Part shown: piece after piece, positions 56,437 to 64,000 of the stretch
Numbering within the stretch: the first letter of the stretch is position 1
Layout: the number at the start of each line of letters is the position of its first letter
Source of the DNA: DASSUC01 sp035649895
GTDB taxonomy: Bacteria; Actinomycetota; Actinomycetes; Mycobacteriales; Micromonosporaceae
Direction of reading: 5' to 3'
Assembly (NCBI GenBank): GCA_035649895.1
Contig: DASRIS010000119.1
Location: 1-64,000, forward strand
Length of the DNA: 64,000 bases
Position numbers and translations under genes: made by a program
The notes under the pieces: model-generated
Databases searched by the model: none
What the model was told of the DNA's origin: nothing
The model's input: only the letters and a program-made list of their open reading frames with translations

Positions 56437-57579
56437 TCAGTCCACCCGCGCCCCGCGCTCGTCCCCGCTGGCTGGCTCGGCGGACCGGGCCGCCCCGCGC
56501 AGGCCGGCCCACAGCCAGCCGCCCACCTGTCGTGCCGCCGCCAGGCTCGCCCACGAGGTGAGCGCGACCAGCGCCTCGTCTCCGGGCTGATGCCGCCGGA
56601 GCTCCGCCACCAGGCCGGGGTCAACCTGGTACGACGCGATGGCGGTGAGCAGTGCCAGCCGGCCGGCGGGGCGCTGCGCCTCGGGCAGGCCGGCCACCGC
56701 CCGGTCAGCCCAGGCGCGGCTGAGCCCAGCCGCCCGCCCGTCCCACCCGGCGAGCCGGGAGCTGACGAGGTCGCGTACGGCGGGCACGACCACGGCGCGG
56801 CCCGCTGCGTCGATAGCGGCGGCAGCCTGGGCGAACCCGGCGGAGATGGTGGGGCTGGCGGACGCCCACCCCAGGTCGTCCGGCAGCCGCGCGGCCGGGA
56901 GCAGCTCGAGGGAGCCGCCGGGCCGCACCGGCCGCCCTGTGGTGGACCGCATCATCAAGCCCAACACCCGCCGGGTGGCGGCGCGGGCGGCGGCGGGCAC
57001 AGCGAAGGGCAGCGGCGTGTCGCGGAGGAAGATGTTGACCATACGGTTCAGGTAGTGGAAGGTGACCGCCACACCGACCAGCTCGGGAAGCTGCGCGGCC
57101 GGGAACGGTGTCGCCCACCGCTGCGCGGCCTGCCGGTCGGCACTCGTCCGGGCCCATTCGGCGGCCTTCCGTAGGACAGGGTCGCTGACCGCGTCGGTCC
57201 GGTCGGCGGCGATGGACAGCGCGTCACCTCCCTGGACAAGACCGTGCAGGGCACCACTGTGGACGTCCACACAGTACGGACAGGCGTTGGCAACCGACAC
57301 GCTCGCCGCCACCGCCTCCTTCACCGCCCGGTCGGCCTGGCCCGCCGCCAGCAGCGTCTCCCGCAGCATCGTCCAGCAGGCGGCGAGCGGGACAGGTGCG
57401 GGCGAGTGCAGCGCGACCGGTGGCGCAAGGAACCCGAAGTCCCGCTCAACCTGCGCGTACACCCGTTCGACGGCGGGCGCGGCCGAGCCGGGAGGGACCG
57501 CGGTGACGTGCCGGACCTGCGCCAACGACCGGCGTACCGCACGCCGGACGAGCAGCTCACCCATCGTCTGTCCGCCCAT
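56437..57579 (-). CDS. AhpD/carboxymuconolactone decarboxylase-like protein
   Basis: 380 aa. The AhpD-type redox motif VANACPYCVDVHSGALHG (~residues 98-115) has the Cys-x-x-Cys and following His of alkylhydroperoxidase/CMD proteins. The N-terminal ~90 residues and the C-terminal ~200 residues (helical, Ala/Arg-rich) are extra compared with a single AhpD domain, so the protein is probably a two-domain version. It may reduce peroxides, protect against oxidative damage or act on a biosynthetic quinone or peroxide. A second ATG at 57564 could be used. It follows the GMC gene by ~50 bases in the enediyne run and is therefore likely part of the pathway. Confidence 0.8.
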   Translation of the reverse strand: MGGQTMGELLVRRAVRRSLAQVRHVTAVPPGSAAPAVERVYAQVERDFGFLAPPVALHSPAPVPLAACWTMLRETLLAAGQADRAVKEAVAASVSVANACPYCVDVHSGALHGLVQGGDALSIAADRTDAVSDPVLRKAAEWARTSADRQAAQRWATPFPAAQLPELVGVAVTFHYLNRMVNIFLRDTPLPFAVPAAARAATRRVLGLMMRSTTGRPVRPGGSLELLPAARLPDDLGWASASPTISAGFAQAAAAIDAAGRAVVVPAVRDLVSSRLAGWDGRAAGLSRAWADRAVAGLPEAQRPAGRLALLTAIASYQVDPGLVAELRRHQPGDEALVALTSWASLAAARQVGGWLWAGLRGAARSAEPASGDERGARVD

Positions 57580-57629
57580 CGTCTGTCACCCCATGCTCAG
57601 CTCACTGGCCTCAGGTCGCTGACCTCAGC

Positions 57630-59285
57630 TCACTGGCGGACGACGCCGTCCACCAGGGGCAACGCGGCACGCCGGCCGCTGGTCGCGCCGTCCGGCGCGG
57701 GCGCGCCGTACGTCACCCGCACGCCACGCTGCTGCGCCGCGTGCACAATCGCCGGCACGGCGCGTTCGGCGAGCGCGGCGATCGTCATGGCCGGGTTGAC
57801 GGTGAGCGCCCCCGGTACGGCCGCACCGTCGGTGACGAAGATGCCCGGATGGCCGCGCAGCTCGTGGCGGTCGTCGAGGGCCGAGGTCTGCGGGTCGTCG
57901 CCGATCCGGCAGGACGCCAGCGGGTGCACGGTGTACGCGCCGATCACCTCGTTCGTCCACGGCATCACCCGGGCGAGCCCGTCCCGTTCCATGATCTCCC
58001 GGATGTCGGCGTCCGCCTGGGCCCAGCCGTGCAGTGTGTTCTCGGTCGGCCGGTAGCGCAGGGTGCCCCGGCCGAGCGTCTGCTGCGAGAGCCGGGTCGC
58101 GTTCCCCGATGACGGCGGTGGGCCGAACACGCCTTCGTTGTCGTCCTCGCTCATGATGAAGACCGTCAGCCACGACTGCCAGCGCCGCAGGATCTCTTTC
58201 TTGGCAACCCCGAACCAGGTGGGCCCGGACGCATCGGGCGCCTGGGCCAGGATCGTGCCGAAGCCGGGTGGGAAGTACAGCTGCTCCAGCGAGTAGCGGC
58301 TGTACTCGGGCAGCGAGCCGTCCAGCCGGTCCCAGCTCGCCACGCACGGCCCTTTGCCGACCTGGTAGGCCTGGTACGGGATACCGTCGGCGCGGGCCAG
58401 CCCGAGCACGTCACGGATGCGCTCCTCGTCGAAGATGGCGGTGTTGAGCCGCTCGCCGTTGCCGGAGAAGTAGCGGCCCACGGCCGCCGGCATCGCACCG
58501 AGCGATGCTGCGGAGCGTTGCAGGATCACCGGCGTGGCCCCGGCGCCGGCCGCCAGCACGACGACCTTGGCATCGATGGTGCCGCTGCCCACCTCCAACC
58601 GGTAGTCCGTCTCGTCGATGAGCGAGTAGTGGGCGCGGTAGCCGCCGTCGTCGGCCCGTTCCAGGTGCTGGACCTCGTGCAACGGGCGGACCTGCGCGCC
58701 GTGCGCGACGGCGGCCGGCAGGTAGTTCAGCAGCAGCGAACGCTTGGCGTCGAACCGGCATCCCGCCATCATCCAGTTGCAGTTGACACATAGGTCATTA
58801 TCAACCGCCGTCGGCACCGGGTTGGCGGTCCGCCCCGCGTGCGCACAGGCCGCCGCGAAGAGCCCGCCCGCGTACGGGACGCTCGACCAGTCCTGCCTCG
58901 TTACGGGCAGCGCCTCCGCCACGCGGTCGTACCAGGGCTCGAGCGAGTCGCGGCTGATCGTCGCCGGCCACATCCGCCGGCCGATGCTGCCGTGGCGCTC
59001 GAAGACAAAGCGTGGCGCCCGGGGCATCGCGGCGAAGTAGACGACGCTGCCGCCACCGACGCAGTTGCCGCTGAGCACGCTCATCCCGTCACCGATCACA
59101 AAGTCGAAGACGCGGGTCGAGGAGGTGCCGAACCGGAAGTCGTGCGTGAGCTCCGTACTGGACAGCCATGGGCCCCGCTCCAGGACGACGACCCGAGCGC
59201 CGCCCGCAGCGAGGTGGTACGCCGCGATGGCTCCGCCGAAGCCGCTGCCCACTACCAGGACATCGGTGCTGTCGGTGCTGGTCAT
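57630..59285 (-). CDS. GMC-family FAD oxidoreductase (cholesterol oxidase-like)
   Basis: 551 aa. The FAD-binding Rossmann motif VVGSGFGGAIAAYHLAAGGARVVVLERG is at the N-terminus (residues ~10-40), followed by CVGGGSVVYFAAMPRAP and, near the C-terminus, the HPLASCRIGDDPQT and GIFVTDGAAVPGALTVNPAMTIAALAERA of GMC flavoenzymes. It oxidises an alcohol or a related group. The ATG overlaps the stop of the small upstream protein (ATGA), so they are probably subunits of one enzyme. From memory, similar oxidoreductase plus small-protein pairs (SgcE9 with SgcE8) occur in enediyne clusters, which I could not check. The substrate is unknown. Confidence 0.86.
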   Translation of the reverse strand: MTSTDSTDVLVVGSGFGGAIAAYHLAAGGARVVVLERGPWLSSTELTHDFRFGTSSTRVFDFVIGDGMSVLSGNCVGGGSVVYFAAMPRAPRFVFERHGSIGRRMWPATISRDSLEPWYDRVAEALPVTRQDWSSVPYAGGLFAAACAHAGRTANPVPTAVDNDLCVNCNWMMAGCRFDAKRSLLLNYLPAAVAHGAQVRPLHEVQHLERADDGGYRAHYSLIDETDYRLEVGSGTIDAKVVVLAAGAGATPVILQRSAASLGAMPAAVGRYFSGNGERLNTAIFDEERIRDVLGLARADGIPYQAYQVGKGPCVASWDRLDGSLPEYSRYSLEQLYFPPGFGTILAQAPDASGPTWFGVAKKEILRRWQSWLTVFIMSEDDNEGVFGPPPSSGNATRLSQQTLGRGTLRYRPTENTLHGWAQADADIREIMERDGLARVMPWTNEVIGAYTVHPLASCRIGDDPQTSALDDRHELRGHPGIFVTDGAAVPGALTVNPAMTIAALAERAVPAIVHAAQQRGVRVTYGAPAPDGATSGRRAALPLVDGVVRQ

Positions 59286-59851
59286 GCCGGGCTCCCTGAG
59301 GGGGTTGTGTGCGGGTGCGGGCGGGCGAGCCGCCGGCCGTAGGAGTACTCCGGGAACCGCCAGAGCCCATCCGCGTCCGGCGGCGCGAACCGCATGGTGG
59401 TAAGGCCGGGATGTCCGCCCGCGACCGCGTCGGCGGTGTGCAGATGCGCGGCGGCGTCAAAGGCGATGGTGCTGAACATCGCCAGGCTGGTCCAGACCTC
59501 CCGCTCGGGATGGTCGAGCGCGGTCAACGCCTGTACCAGCTCCGTACGGTGCGCGAACGACAGCGCGACAAAGGGCGGCACGGTCTCGTCGAGCACCGCG
59601 CCACGCTCGGCTGCGTACGCCGCGGCGTGGTCGTTCAGCGCATCGGCGAGCGCCTCCAACGCGGGTGCCATGCCGCTCTCCGGCATACGCAGCACGTCCA
59701 CCGCGCCGGACGCGACCGAACCGCCGCCAGTGGCGGCACCGGCGACGGCCCGGTCGCCAGGCCAACGCTTCTCGCCCGGCAGGATGGTGTCGGCAAAGGC
59801 TTCGAGCGTCATCGTGCGGGCCTGGTCATCTGCACCTGCATCTGGGTACAT
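59282..59851 (-). CDS. small partner protein of the GMC oxidoreductase (DUF5987-like)
   Basis: 189 aa from ATG 59851, with AGGAAG 6 bases upstream; the frame is open to 59914. MTLEAFADTILPGEKRWPGD near the start and a YGRRLARPHPH tail recall gluconate 2-dehydrogenase subunit 3-type proteins and the DUF5987 group; I identify the group from memory. Members are encoded next to GMC oxidoreductases and act as a small subunit, often a chaperone for export or a flavin-enzyme partner. No clear signal peptide is seen in this copy. It is the first gene of the run ending with the SgcJ-type protein, preceded by a 220-base leader with operator-like repeats. Confidence 0.75.
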   Translation of the reverse strand: MYPDAGADDQARTMTLEAFADTILPGEKRWPGDRAVAGAATGGGSVASGAVDVLRMPESGMAPALEALADALNDHAAAYAAERGAVLDETVPPFVALSFAHRTELVQALTALDHPEREVWTSLAMFSTIAFDAAAHLHTADAVAGGHPGLTTMRFAPPDADGLWRFPEYSYGRRLARPHPHTTPSGSPA

Positions 59852-59915
59852 GGGCTTCCTTTCGCGGAACCGCCGTGGCCGTGCCGCCGTCCTGGGGGCG
59901 AGAAACAACTGCAAG

Positions 59916-59947
59916 CTGGGTCAACCCAGGCTCAGCTGCGGGTCAAG
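59916..59947. promoter_or_regulatory. operator-like repeats upstream of the enediyne run
   Basis: CTGGGTCAACCCAG at 59916-59929 is an inverted repeat with a 2-base centre, and GGGTCAA occurs at 59918-59924 and again at 59940-59946, 22 bp apart (two helical turns). They lie 67-95 bases upstream of the first gene. Confidence 0.4.
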
Positions 59948-60072
59948 CTTTGCGACCGAGAAGACCTAGGCGGAGATAGCGTGCACAAATCTTCTAGATC
60001 GCGAACCAACCCACCGCCAAGAGCTATGTGGCGATGCGAGATAGTCGTCGCGGTGATGCGGTGGCTGACGCG

Positions 60073-60710
60073 TCAGCAGCGGACCATCACCTCGGCGAGG
60101 GTCTTGCGGCCCAGCTGCGGCACGTGGGCGTCGGGTGCGGGGTAACCGACCGGTAGGACCAGGTACGGCCGCTCCTCGGGCGGTCGCTCGCAGACCCTGT
60201 TGAGAAAGCGCATCGGGCTCGGCGTATGGGTCAGCGTGGCCAGGCCGGCGTAGTGCAACGCGGCGACCAGCAGCCCCACCGCGATGCCACCGACTCCTTG
60301 ACGTAGTACGGCTTGGGCGTGTGCGGCCCCTGGTGCACCTCGAACACCACGATCACCGCCGGCGCGACCTCCAGGAAGGGCTTGCGCCAGTCGGTGCCGA
60401 GTGGCGCCAGCGCGCCCAGCCACTGGGCGGGGGCCCGGTGGGAGTAGAACTCCCGCTCCTCAGCCTCGGCGGCCTCGCGGAGCCGTCGCTTGCGGGCCGG
60501 GCTGGTCACCACGACGAACCGCCACGGCTGTATGTTGGCCCCGCTCGGCGCGCTCGCGGCCGCCCGGATGGCCGCCTCGACGACCCCGTCCGGGATGGGC
60601 TCGGGCGAGAACTCCCGCACGGACCGACGTACCGCCATCCGGTCGGCGAACGACTGCGCCGCCCGCACCATGTCCATGGGCGGCATCCGCACGTGGTTGA
60701 GCGGAGTCAT
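60073..60710 (-). CDS. iodotyrosine deiodinase-like nitroreductase, frameshifted
   Basis: 212 aa if one base is restored. The nitroreductase fold resembles iodotyrosine deiodinase (IYD) closely by motif: RRSVREFSPEPIPDGVVEAAIR, AAASAPSGANIQPWRFVVV, EAEEREFYSHRAPAQWL, and after the break VGLLVAALHYAGLATLTHTPSPMRFLNRV and LPVGYPAPDAHVPQLGRKTLAEVMV. IYD uses FMN to remove iodide or other halide from halotyrosines. The coding strand has TCGGTGGCATC near 60287-60291 where TCGGTGGGCATC would restore the frame, in the middle of a conserved KESVGIAVGLLVAAL. A sequencing error is as likely as loss. The start is put at ATG 60710; earlier ATGs are possible. It lies upstream of the enediyne run on the same strand, so a dehalogenation step in that pathway is an attractive inference. 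Confidence 0.82.
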
Positions 60711-61039
60711 GGAATACTGCACGGTCTCCACCAATGAGCGACCCCCTCGACCCAGGAGATATCGACTCATTCATTGTTCGCGCCGCGCATCTCGCCGTCT
60801 TCTTCCTCATTGCCCAGCTCGTGCGCGTCCTCGAAAGAATGCCGGTGGCTCGGCCCGCTACTGAGGACCAGACCGGCTAGGTCCTGAGTCCACTCAGGAG
60901 GTGTGAGCTCGTGGCACATACCGATCCGGGCCTGGCTGAGCGCGGGCTCCGGGCAGCTGGCGACCGCCATGCTGGTCGTGGTCAAGGACGACCGGCTCGG
61001 GTAGCCGCGTGGCGGGCGTGGCCGGGCGGGCGGCGGCTG
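60711..61039. other. intergenic region with palindrome
   Basis: No gene is supported. A perfect inverted repeat CCTGAGT-CC-ACTCAGG lies at 60883-60898, about 170 bases upstream of the deiodinase-like start, and may be a regulator site. Confidence 0.4.
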
Positions 61040-62512
61040 TCAGGGGCTGGTCGCCGCCGGCGCCAGCGTGGACAGGTCCACCAGGACCGTGGCCAGCCAG
61101 CGCCGCGGTGGCAGGGCCATCGCGCCCGCGCGCAGGGCCTGGAGCCGGCGCCGCCGGTCCGAGCGGGGCATCGCCAGGGCGGTGGCGATCGTGTCCGCCA
61201 GCTGCGCCGTGTCGAACGGGTCGACCAGCAGCGCCGCCCCACCAAGCTCCTCCGCCGCCCCGGTCTCCCGGGAGAGGATGACGGCCGCGTCCCGGTCGTT
61301 GACTGCCGCGCACTCCTTGGCCACGAGGTTCATCCCATCCCGGACCGGGTTGACCACCAGGACGTCGGCGCGGGCCATCAGGGCGATGCCCCGGTCGAAG
61401 TCGTTCACCGTCTCCACCCGGACGGGCGTCCACGCCGGCGTACCGAACCTGCGGTTGACCGCACGGGCGGCGGCCTGCACCTGGCGGGCGTAGCGCCGGT
61501 AGCTGTCCAGGCCGGCGCGGGAGGTGTAGGCGATCACGTGGTGGACCACGCGCCCGGCCTGTTCGGGGTGGGCGGCGAGGAACTCCCCGAAGCCGGTGAT
61601 CCCCCGTACCGCGTTCTTGGCCGGCTCCATGCGCTCGACCCGGGCGACCAGGCGGCAGTCGCCCACCAGCGCGTCCAGCTCCCGCGCCGCCAAGCGCACC
61701 CGGGGGTGCCCGCACCGGTCCCGCAGGGCGGCCACGTCCACCCCGACGCGGTAGACCCGCACGGCCGCCTCCCCGGCCGGATGCCGCACCCGCCGCGTAC
61801 GGTGGTCCACCTCGAGACCCAGCTCAGCGCAGCAGCGCAGGAAGCTGTCGGCCCAGCGGTTGGCCAGGAACGCCACCACGTCGGCGCCCAGCATCCCCTC
61901 GACCAGCGCGCGGGCCGCGCCGGCGGGCAGCTGGCGGAACCGCTGCGGCTCCGCCCACGGACACATGGTGAAGTGCGCGATGCGTACGTCGGGGCGGCGT
62001 GCCCGCAGCATCGCGGGGGCCACCGCGAGATGGTAGTCCTGCAGCAGGACCACGGCCCCGGGAGCCGCCGTCTCGGCGCAGGCCGCGGCGAACCGCTCGT
62101 TGACCCGCAGGTAGGCGGCCCAGTCCGCCCGGAACCCCGCGTCGTCACGCGGCCGCGCCTCGTCGAGGAGATGGTGGTGCAGGAACCACAGGATCTGGGT
62201 GCCGACCGATGAGTAGTACGCCTCGTAGTCCCGGGGGTCGAGCTCCAGCCCGCGCACGGCCACCCGCCCCTCCGGCAGGTCGACCAGTGACAGCACCCCG
62301 CCGGCGTCCGCCCGGCGCGCCATCACCCGGTCGCCCTCGGTGCGGGCGGCGGCGACCCACACCCCGTCGCGGTCGGCGAGCACCGGCCCGAGTACGGCGA
62401 TCAGGCCGCCCTCACCGCGGCGGGTGGTGATGCCGTTCTCAGTCAGCTCGAAGTCGACCGGACCCCGGTTCGACGCGATGACCAGCGGTGCCGTCGGCCG
62501 TTGGGGTGACAT
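61040..62512 (-). CDS. otsA: trehalose-6-phosphate synthase-like glycosyltransferase (GT20)
   Basis: 490 aa. GT20 features are clear: the N-terminal IASNRGPVDFEL, VLLQDYHLAVAPAML, NRWADSFLRCC and the C-terminal NPVRDGMNLVAKECAAVND with DAAVILSRETGAAEELGGA. It transfers glucose from a nucleotide sugar to glucose-6-phosphate, or to a pathway sugar in variant enzymes such as those of the validamycin type. Its start overlaps the HAD phosphatase gene by ~70 bases, and the pair suggests a synthase plus phosphatase (OtsA/OtsB-like). The usual housekeeping copy or a pathway-specific one cannot be told apart; no other sugar-pathway gene is near. Confidence 0.85.
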   Translation of the reverse strand: MSPQRPTAPLVIASNRGPVDFELTENGITTRRGEGGLIAVLGPVLADRDGVWVAAARTEGDRVMARRADAGGVLSLVDLPEGRVAVRGLELDPRDYEAYYSSVGTQILWFLHHHLLDEARPRDDAGFRADWAAYLRVNERFAAACAETAAPGAVVLLQDYHLAVAPAMLRARRPDVRIAHFTMCPWAEPQRFRQLPAGAARALVEGMLGADVVAFLANRWADSFLRCCAELGLEVDHRTRRVRHPAGEAAVRVYRVGVDVAALRDRCGHPRVRLAARELDALVGDCRLVARVERMEPAKNAVRGITGFGEFLAAHPEQAGRVVHHVIAYTSRAGLDSYRRYARQVQAAARAVNRRFGTPAWTPVRVETVNDFDRGIALMARADVLVVNPVRDGMNLVAKECAAVNDRDAAVILSRETGAAEELGGAALLVDPFDTAQLADTIATALAMPRSDRRRRLQALRAGAMALPPRRWLATVLVDLSTLAPAATSP

Positions 62513-63230
62513 GTCGGGTCGGGTTCCCCTCGTCGGACGGGACGTGGCCCGGCACGCCGAGGCCCGTCAGCTGTTGGACCAGGCCCAGCCCCCGTGGGGC
62601 GGGGAAGGGGGGCGCGGGCGGCAGCAGAAGGACCGGGATGCCGGCGGCCAGGGCGCCGCTGTCCGCGCCGGGGTCGTCACCGACCATCAGCGCCTCCTCG
62701 GGGCGGACGCCGAGCGCCGCGCAGGCGATCCGGAACAGCTCCAGGTCCGGCTTGCACCGGCCGTGCTCGCACGACAGCGTCCAGGTGTCGACGAACCGGT
62801 GCAGGTCCGCCCGCTGGAACGCCAGGCGGAGGTCCCACCCGCAGTTGCTGACCACCCCGATCCGGGCGCCCGCCGCCCGCAGGGCGGCCAGGGTCGTCGC
62901 AGTGTCCGGGTACGGGTGCCAGCGGGCTGGATCGGTGATGCAGTCGTGGAACGCCTCGGCGATCTCGATGGTCACCCCCGGTACCTCGGTGACGGTGGCG
63001 ACCCAGCCCTGCCGGTGCTCGTCCGCCGACAGGTCGCACCGCCGCCGGGTCCGGCGACCACGGTCCGTCTCGGCGTGGACGAGAATCCGGTCCACCAGCC
63101 GCTGCGCGGTGTCGGCGTCGAGCCGGCTGCCCCGCTCGCGCGCCCGCGCGGCGAGCCCGGCCCCGTCCACCACCCGGGTGTGGTCGAAGAGCGTGGCGGA
63201 GAAGTCGAACAGGACGGCTGTGGGGCTCAT
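62439..63230 (-). CDS. HAD-family hydrolase
   Basis: 263 aa from ATG 63230 (GGGAG 8 bases upstream). HAD motifs: I is VLFDFSATLFD, where the second Asp is replaced by Ala (DFSAT rather than DxDxT); II-like IGVVSNCGW; III/IV with KPDLELFRIACAALGV and MVGDDPGADSGALAAGIPVLLL. The substitution of the proton-donor Asp suggests phosphatase activity may be weak or altered, as in some dehalogenase- or phosphotransferase-like members. It overlaps the synthase gene and could dephosphorylate its product. Confidence 0.82.
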   Translation of the reverse strand: MSPTAVLFDFSATLFDHTRVVDGAGLAARARERGSRLDADTAQRLVDRILVHAETDRGRRTRRRCDLSADEHRQGWVATVTEVPGVTIEIAEAFHDCITDPARWHPYPDTATTLAALRAAGARIGVVSNCGWDLRLAFQRADLHRFVDTWTLSCEHGRCKPDLELFRIACAALGVRPEEALMVGDDPGADSGALAAGIPVLLLPPAPPFPAPRGLGLVQQLTGLGVPGHVPSDEGNPTRHVTPTADGTAGHRVEPGSGRLRAD

Positions 63231-63260
63231 TGCGCGCACTCCCTCTCCGGCGCTTGGTGC

Positions 63261-64000
63261 TCATCGGACCGGTTCCATGCTGCGCGGCGCGTGCGCCGTT
63301 GGCACGGCCCTGGCGGCCGGGCCGGGCCGGCCGCGTAGCAGCACCAGCGCGGCGGCGCCGAAGGTGAGCAGGGCCGCGCCGGCCCCTAGGCCGGCTGGCC
63401 CGGCGGACGCCAGCAGCGGCGCCGCCGACAGCGTGCCGGCGGTGGCCGCCGCGCCCATCGCGACCTCGCCGATGGCCTCGCCGAGATGCCTCCGGCCGGC
63501 CGGCAGCCCGGTAAGCAGCAGCATGGTCCCGCCAACCAGCTGCACGTTCCAGGCCGCGCCGAGCACCACCAGCAGTACCGCCACGGTGTGGCCGGCGTCC
63601 GGCCGCTCGGCCAGCAGGCCGGCGCCGAGGGCGGCCACGGCTGACACCCCGGCCCCGGCGGCTGCGACGTGCGGCACCGGGAGGCGGCTGCAGAGCCAGC
63701 CCGACACCGGCGAGAACCCGAACATCGCCGCGACGTGGAGGCTGACCAGCAGGCCGACGGCGGACAGGCCCCAGCCGTGGTGGTGCAGGGCGGGCGGCGC
63801 CACCGCCATCATCGTCACCATCGTGGCGTTGGCCACGCCGAGCAGCGCCGGGGCGGCCAGCGGTAGCCGCCGGGGCGGATGGTCGGCGGCCGGGTCGGAC
63901 GGGTCCGCCGCACCGGCCGGGGCCCCTGCCGGCATGCGCCGGGCCGCAGGCAGCCCGAGCACGAGCACCGCCGCCAGCGCGAACGCCGGCACCGCGAGGG
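63261..64000 (-). CDS. MFS transporter, C-terminal part
   Basis: The open frame continues past the right edge, so the start is missing; about 246 residues are visible, ending in VLLRGRPGPAARAVPTAHAP. They contain about seven hydrophobic helices (FALAAVLVLGLPAARRM; LLGVANATMVTMMAVAPPAL; GLLVSLHVAAMFGFSPVSGWLCSRL; AVLLVVLGAAWNVQLVGGTML) as in the second half of a 12-helix major facilitator. It follows the HAD gene on the same strand, 30 bases away. Substrate unknown; drug export is possible given the context. Confidence 0.8.
   Translation of the reverse strand, partial: LAVPAFALAAVLVLGLPAARRMPAGAPAGAADPSDPAADHPPRRLPLAAPALLGVANATMVTMMAVAPPALHHHGWGLSAVGLLVSLHVAAMFGFSPVSGWLCSRLPVPHVAAAGAGVSAVAALGAGLLAERPDAGHTVAVLLVVLGAAWNVQLVGGTMLLLTGLPAGRRHLGEAIGEVAMGAAATAGTLSAAPLLASAGPAGLGAGAALLTFGAAALVLLRGRPGPAARAVPTAHAPRSMEPVR

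Noticed and set aside
60064..60077. GCTGACGCGTCAGC palindrome
   Set aside because: It overlaps the stop of the deiodinase-like gene; a 14-base palindrome can occur by chance and its spacing does not suggest an operator for the first gene.

Overview
The window is very GC-rich, GTG starts are common, neighbouring genes often overlap by 4 bases, and TTA codons are rare. With secreted SH3/M23 proteins, a STAND-type regulator and polyketide genes, this points to an antibiotic-producing filamentous actinomycete, possibly of the Micromonosporaceae; the genus is inferred, not shown. No tRNA, rRNA, CRISPR array or insertion sequence was seen.

Layout. (1) 0.3-5.2 kb: an HTH/NB-ARC/TPR regulator on the minus strand, divergent from two secreted SH3-domain proteins, the second an M23 peptidase. 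(2) 5.3-10.8 kb: three tightly coupled plus-strand genes of unknown function (935, 569 and 333 aa), a candidate undescribed system. (3) 10.8-27.4 kb: a 16-gene minus-strand run. It starts with a single-module type I PKS (KS-AT-KR-ACP-TE), a crotonyl-CoA carboxylase/reductase and a P450. It continues with a type II-like reducing polyketide/fatty-acid cassette: two ACPs, two KSs with active-site Cys, two Cys-less KS-like chain length factors, two hotdog dehydratases, a double-hotdog protein and a DsbA-fold isomerase, with three consecutive DsrE-like sulfur-relay proteins embedded in it. A DrrC/UvrA-like protein lies just upstream. (4) 30.4-38.8 kb: a PHM-like copper monooxygenase and a relic copy of part of it, a small secreted protein, a GGDEF-EAL protein, a truncated phosphoesterase, MerR and AraC regulators and a TIGR03084-type protein. 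(5) 39.1-59.9 kb: an enediyne cluster on the minus strand, containing the enediyne PKS, its hotdog thioesterase, UnbU, UnbV, two DUF1702 (UnbL) proteins, a flavin reductase with a HsaA-type monooxygenase, two P450s, a SgcJ-type protein, a GMC oxidoreductase with a small partner, an AhpD-like protein and a membrane protein. (6) 60.1-64 kb: a frameshifted iodotyrosine-deiodinase-like nitroreductase, a trehalose-6-phosphate synthase-like glycosyltransferase, a HAD hydrolase and the C-terminal part of an MFS transporter.

How the genes work together. In the enediyne locus the PKS and thioesterase make the polyene precursor, UnbL/UnbV/UnbU are the conserved accessory proteins, and the oxidative enzymes tailor the product. 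In the other locus the type II-like cassette probably builds an unsaturated acyl chain that the type I module extends, with CCR supplying an alkylmalonyl-CoA, before TE release. Whether the two loci form one supercluster or two neighbouring clusters cannot be settled from sequence. Two genes, unbV and the deiodinase-like gene, are each broken by a one-base indel in a short G run inside a conserved motif, so sequencing error is as likely as mutation.
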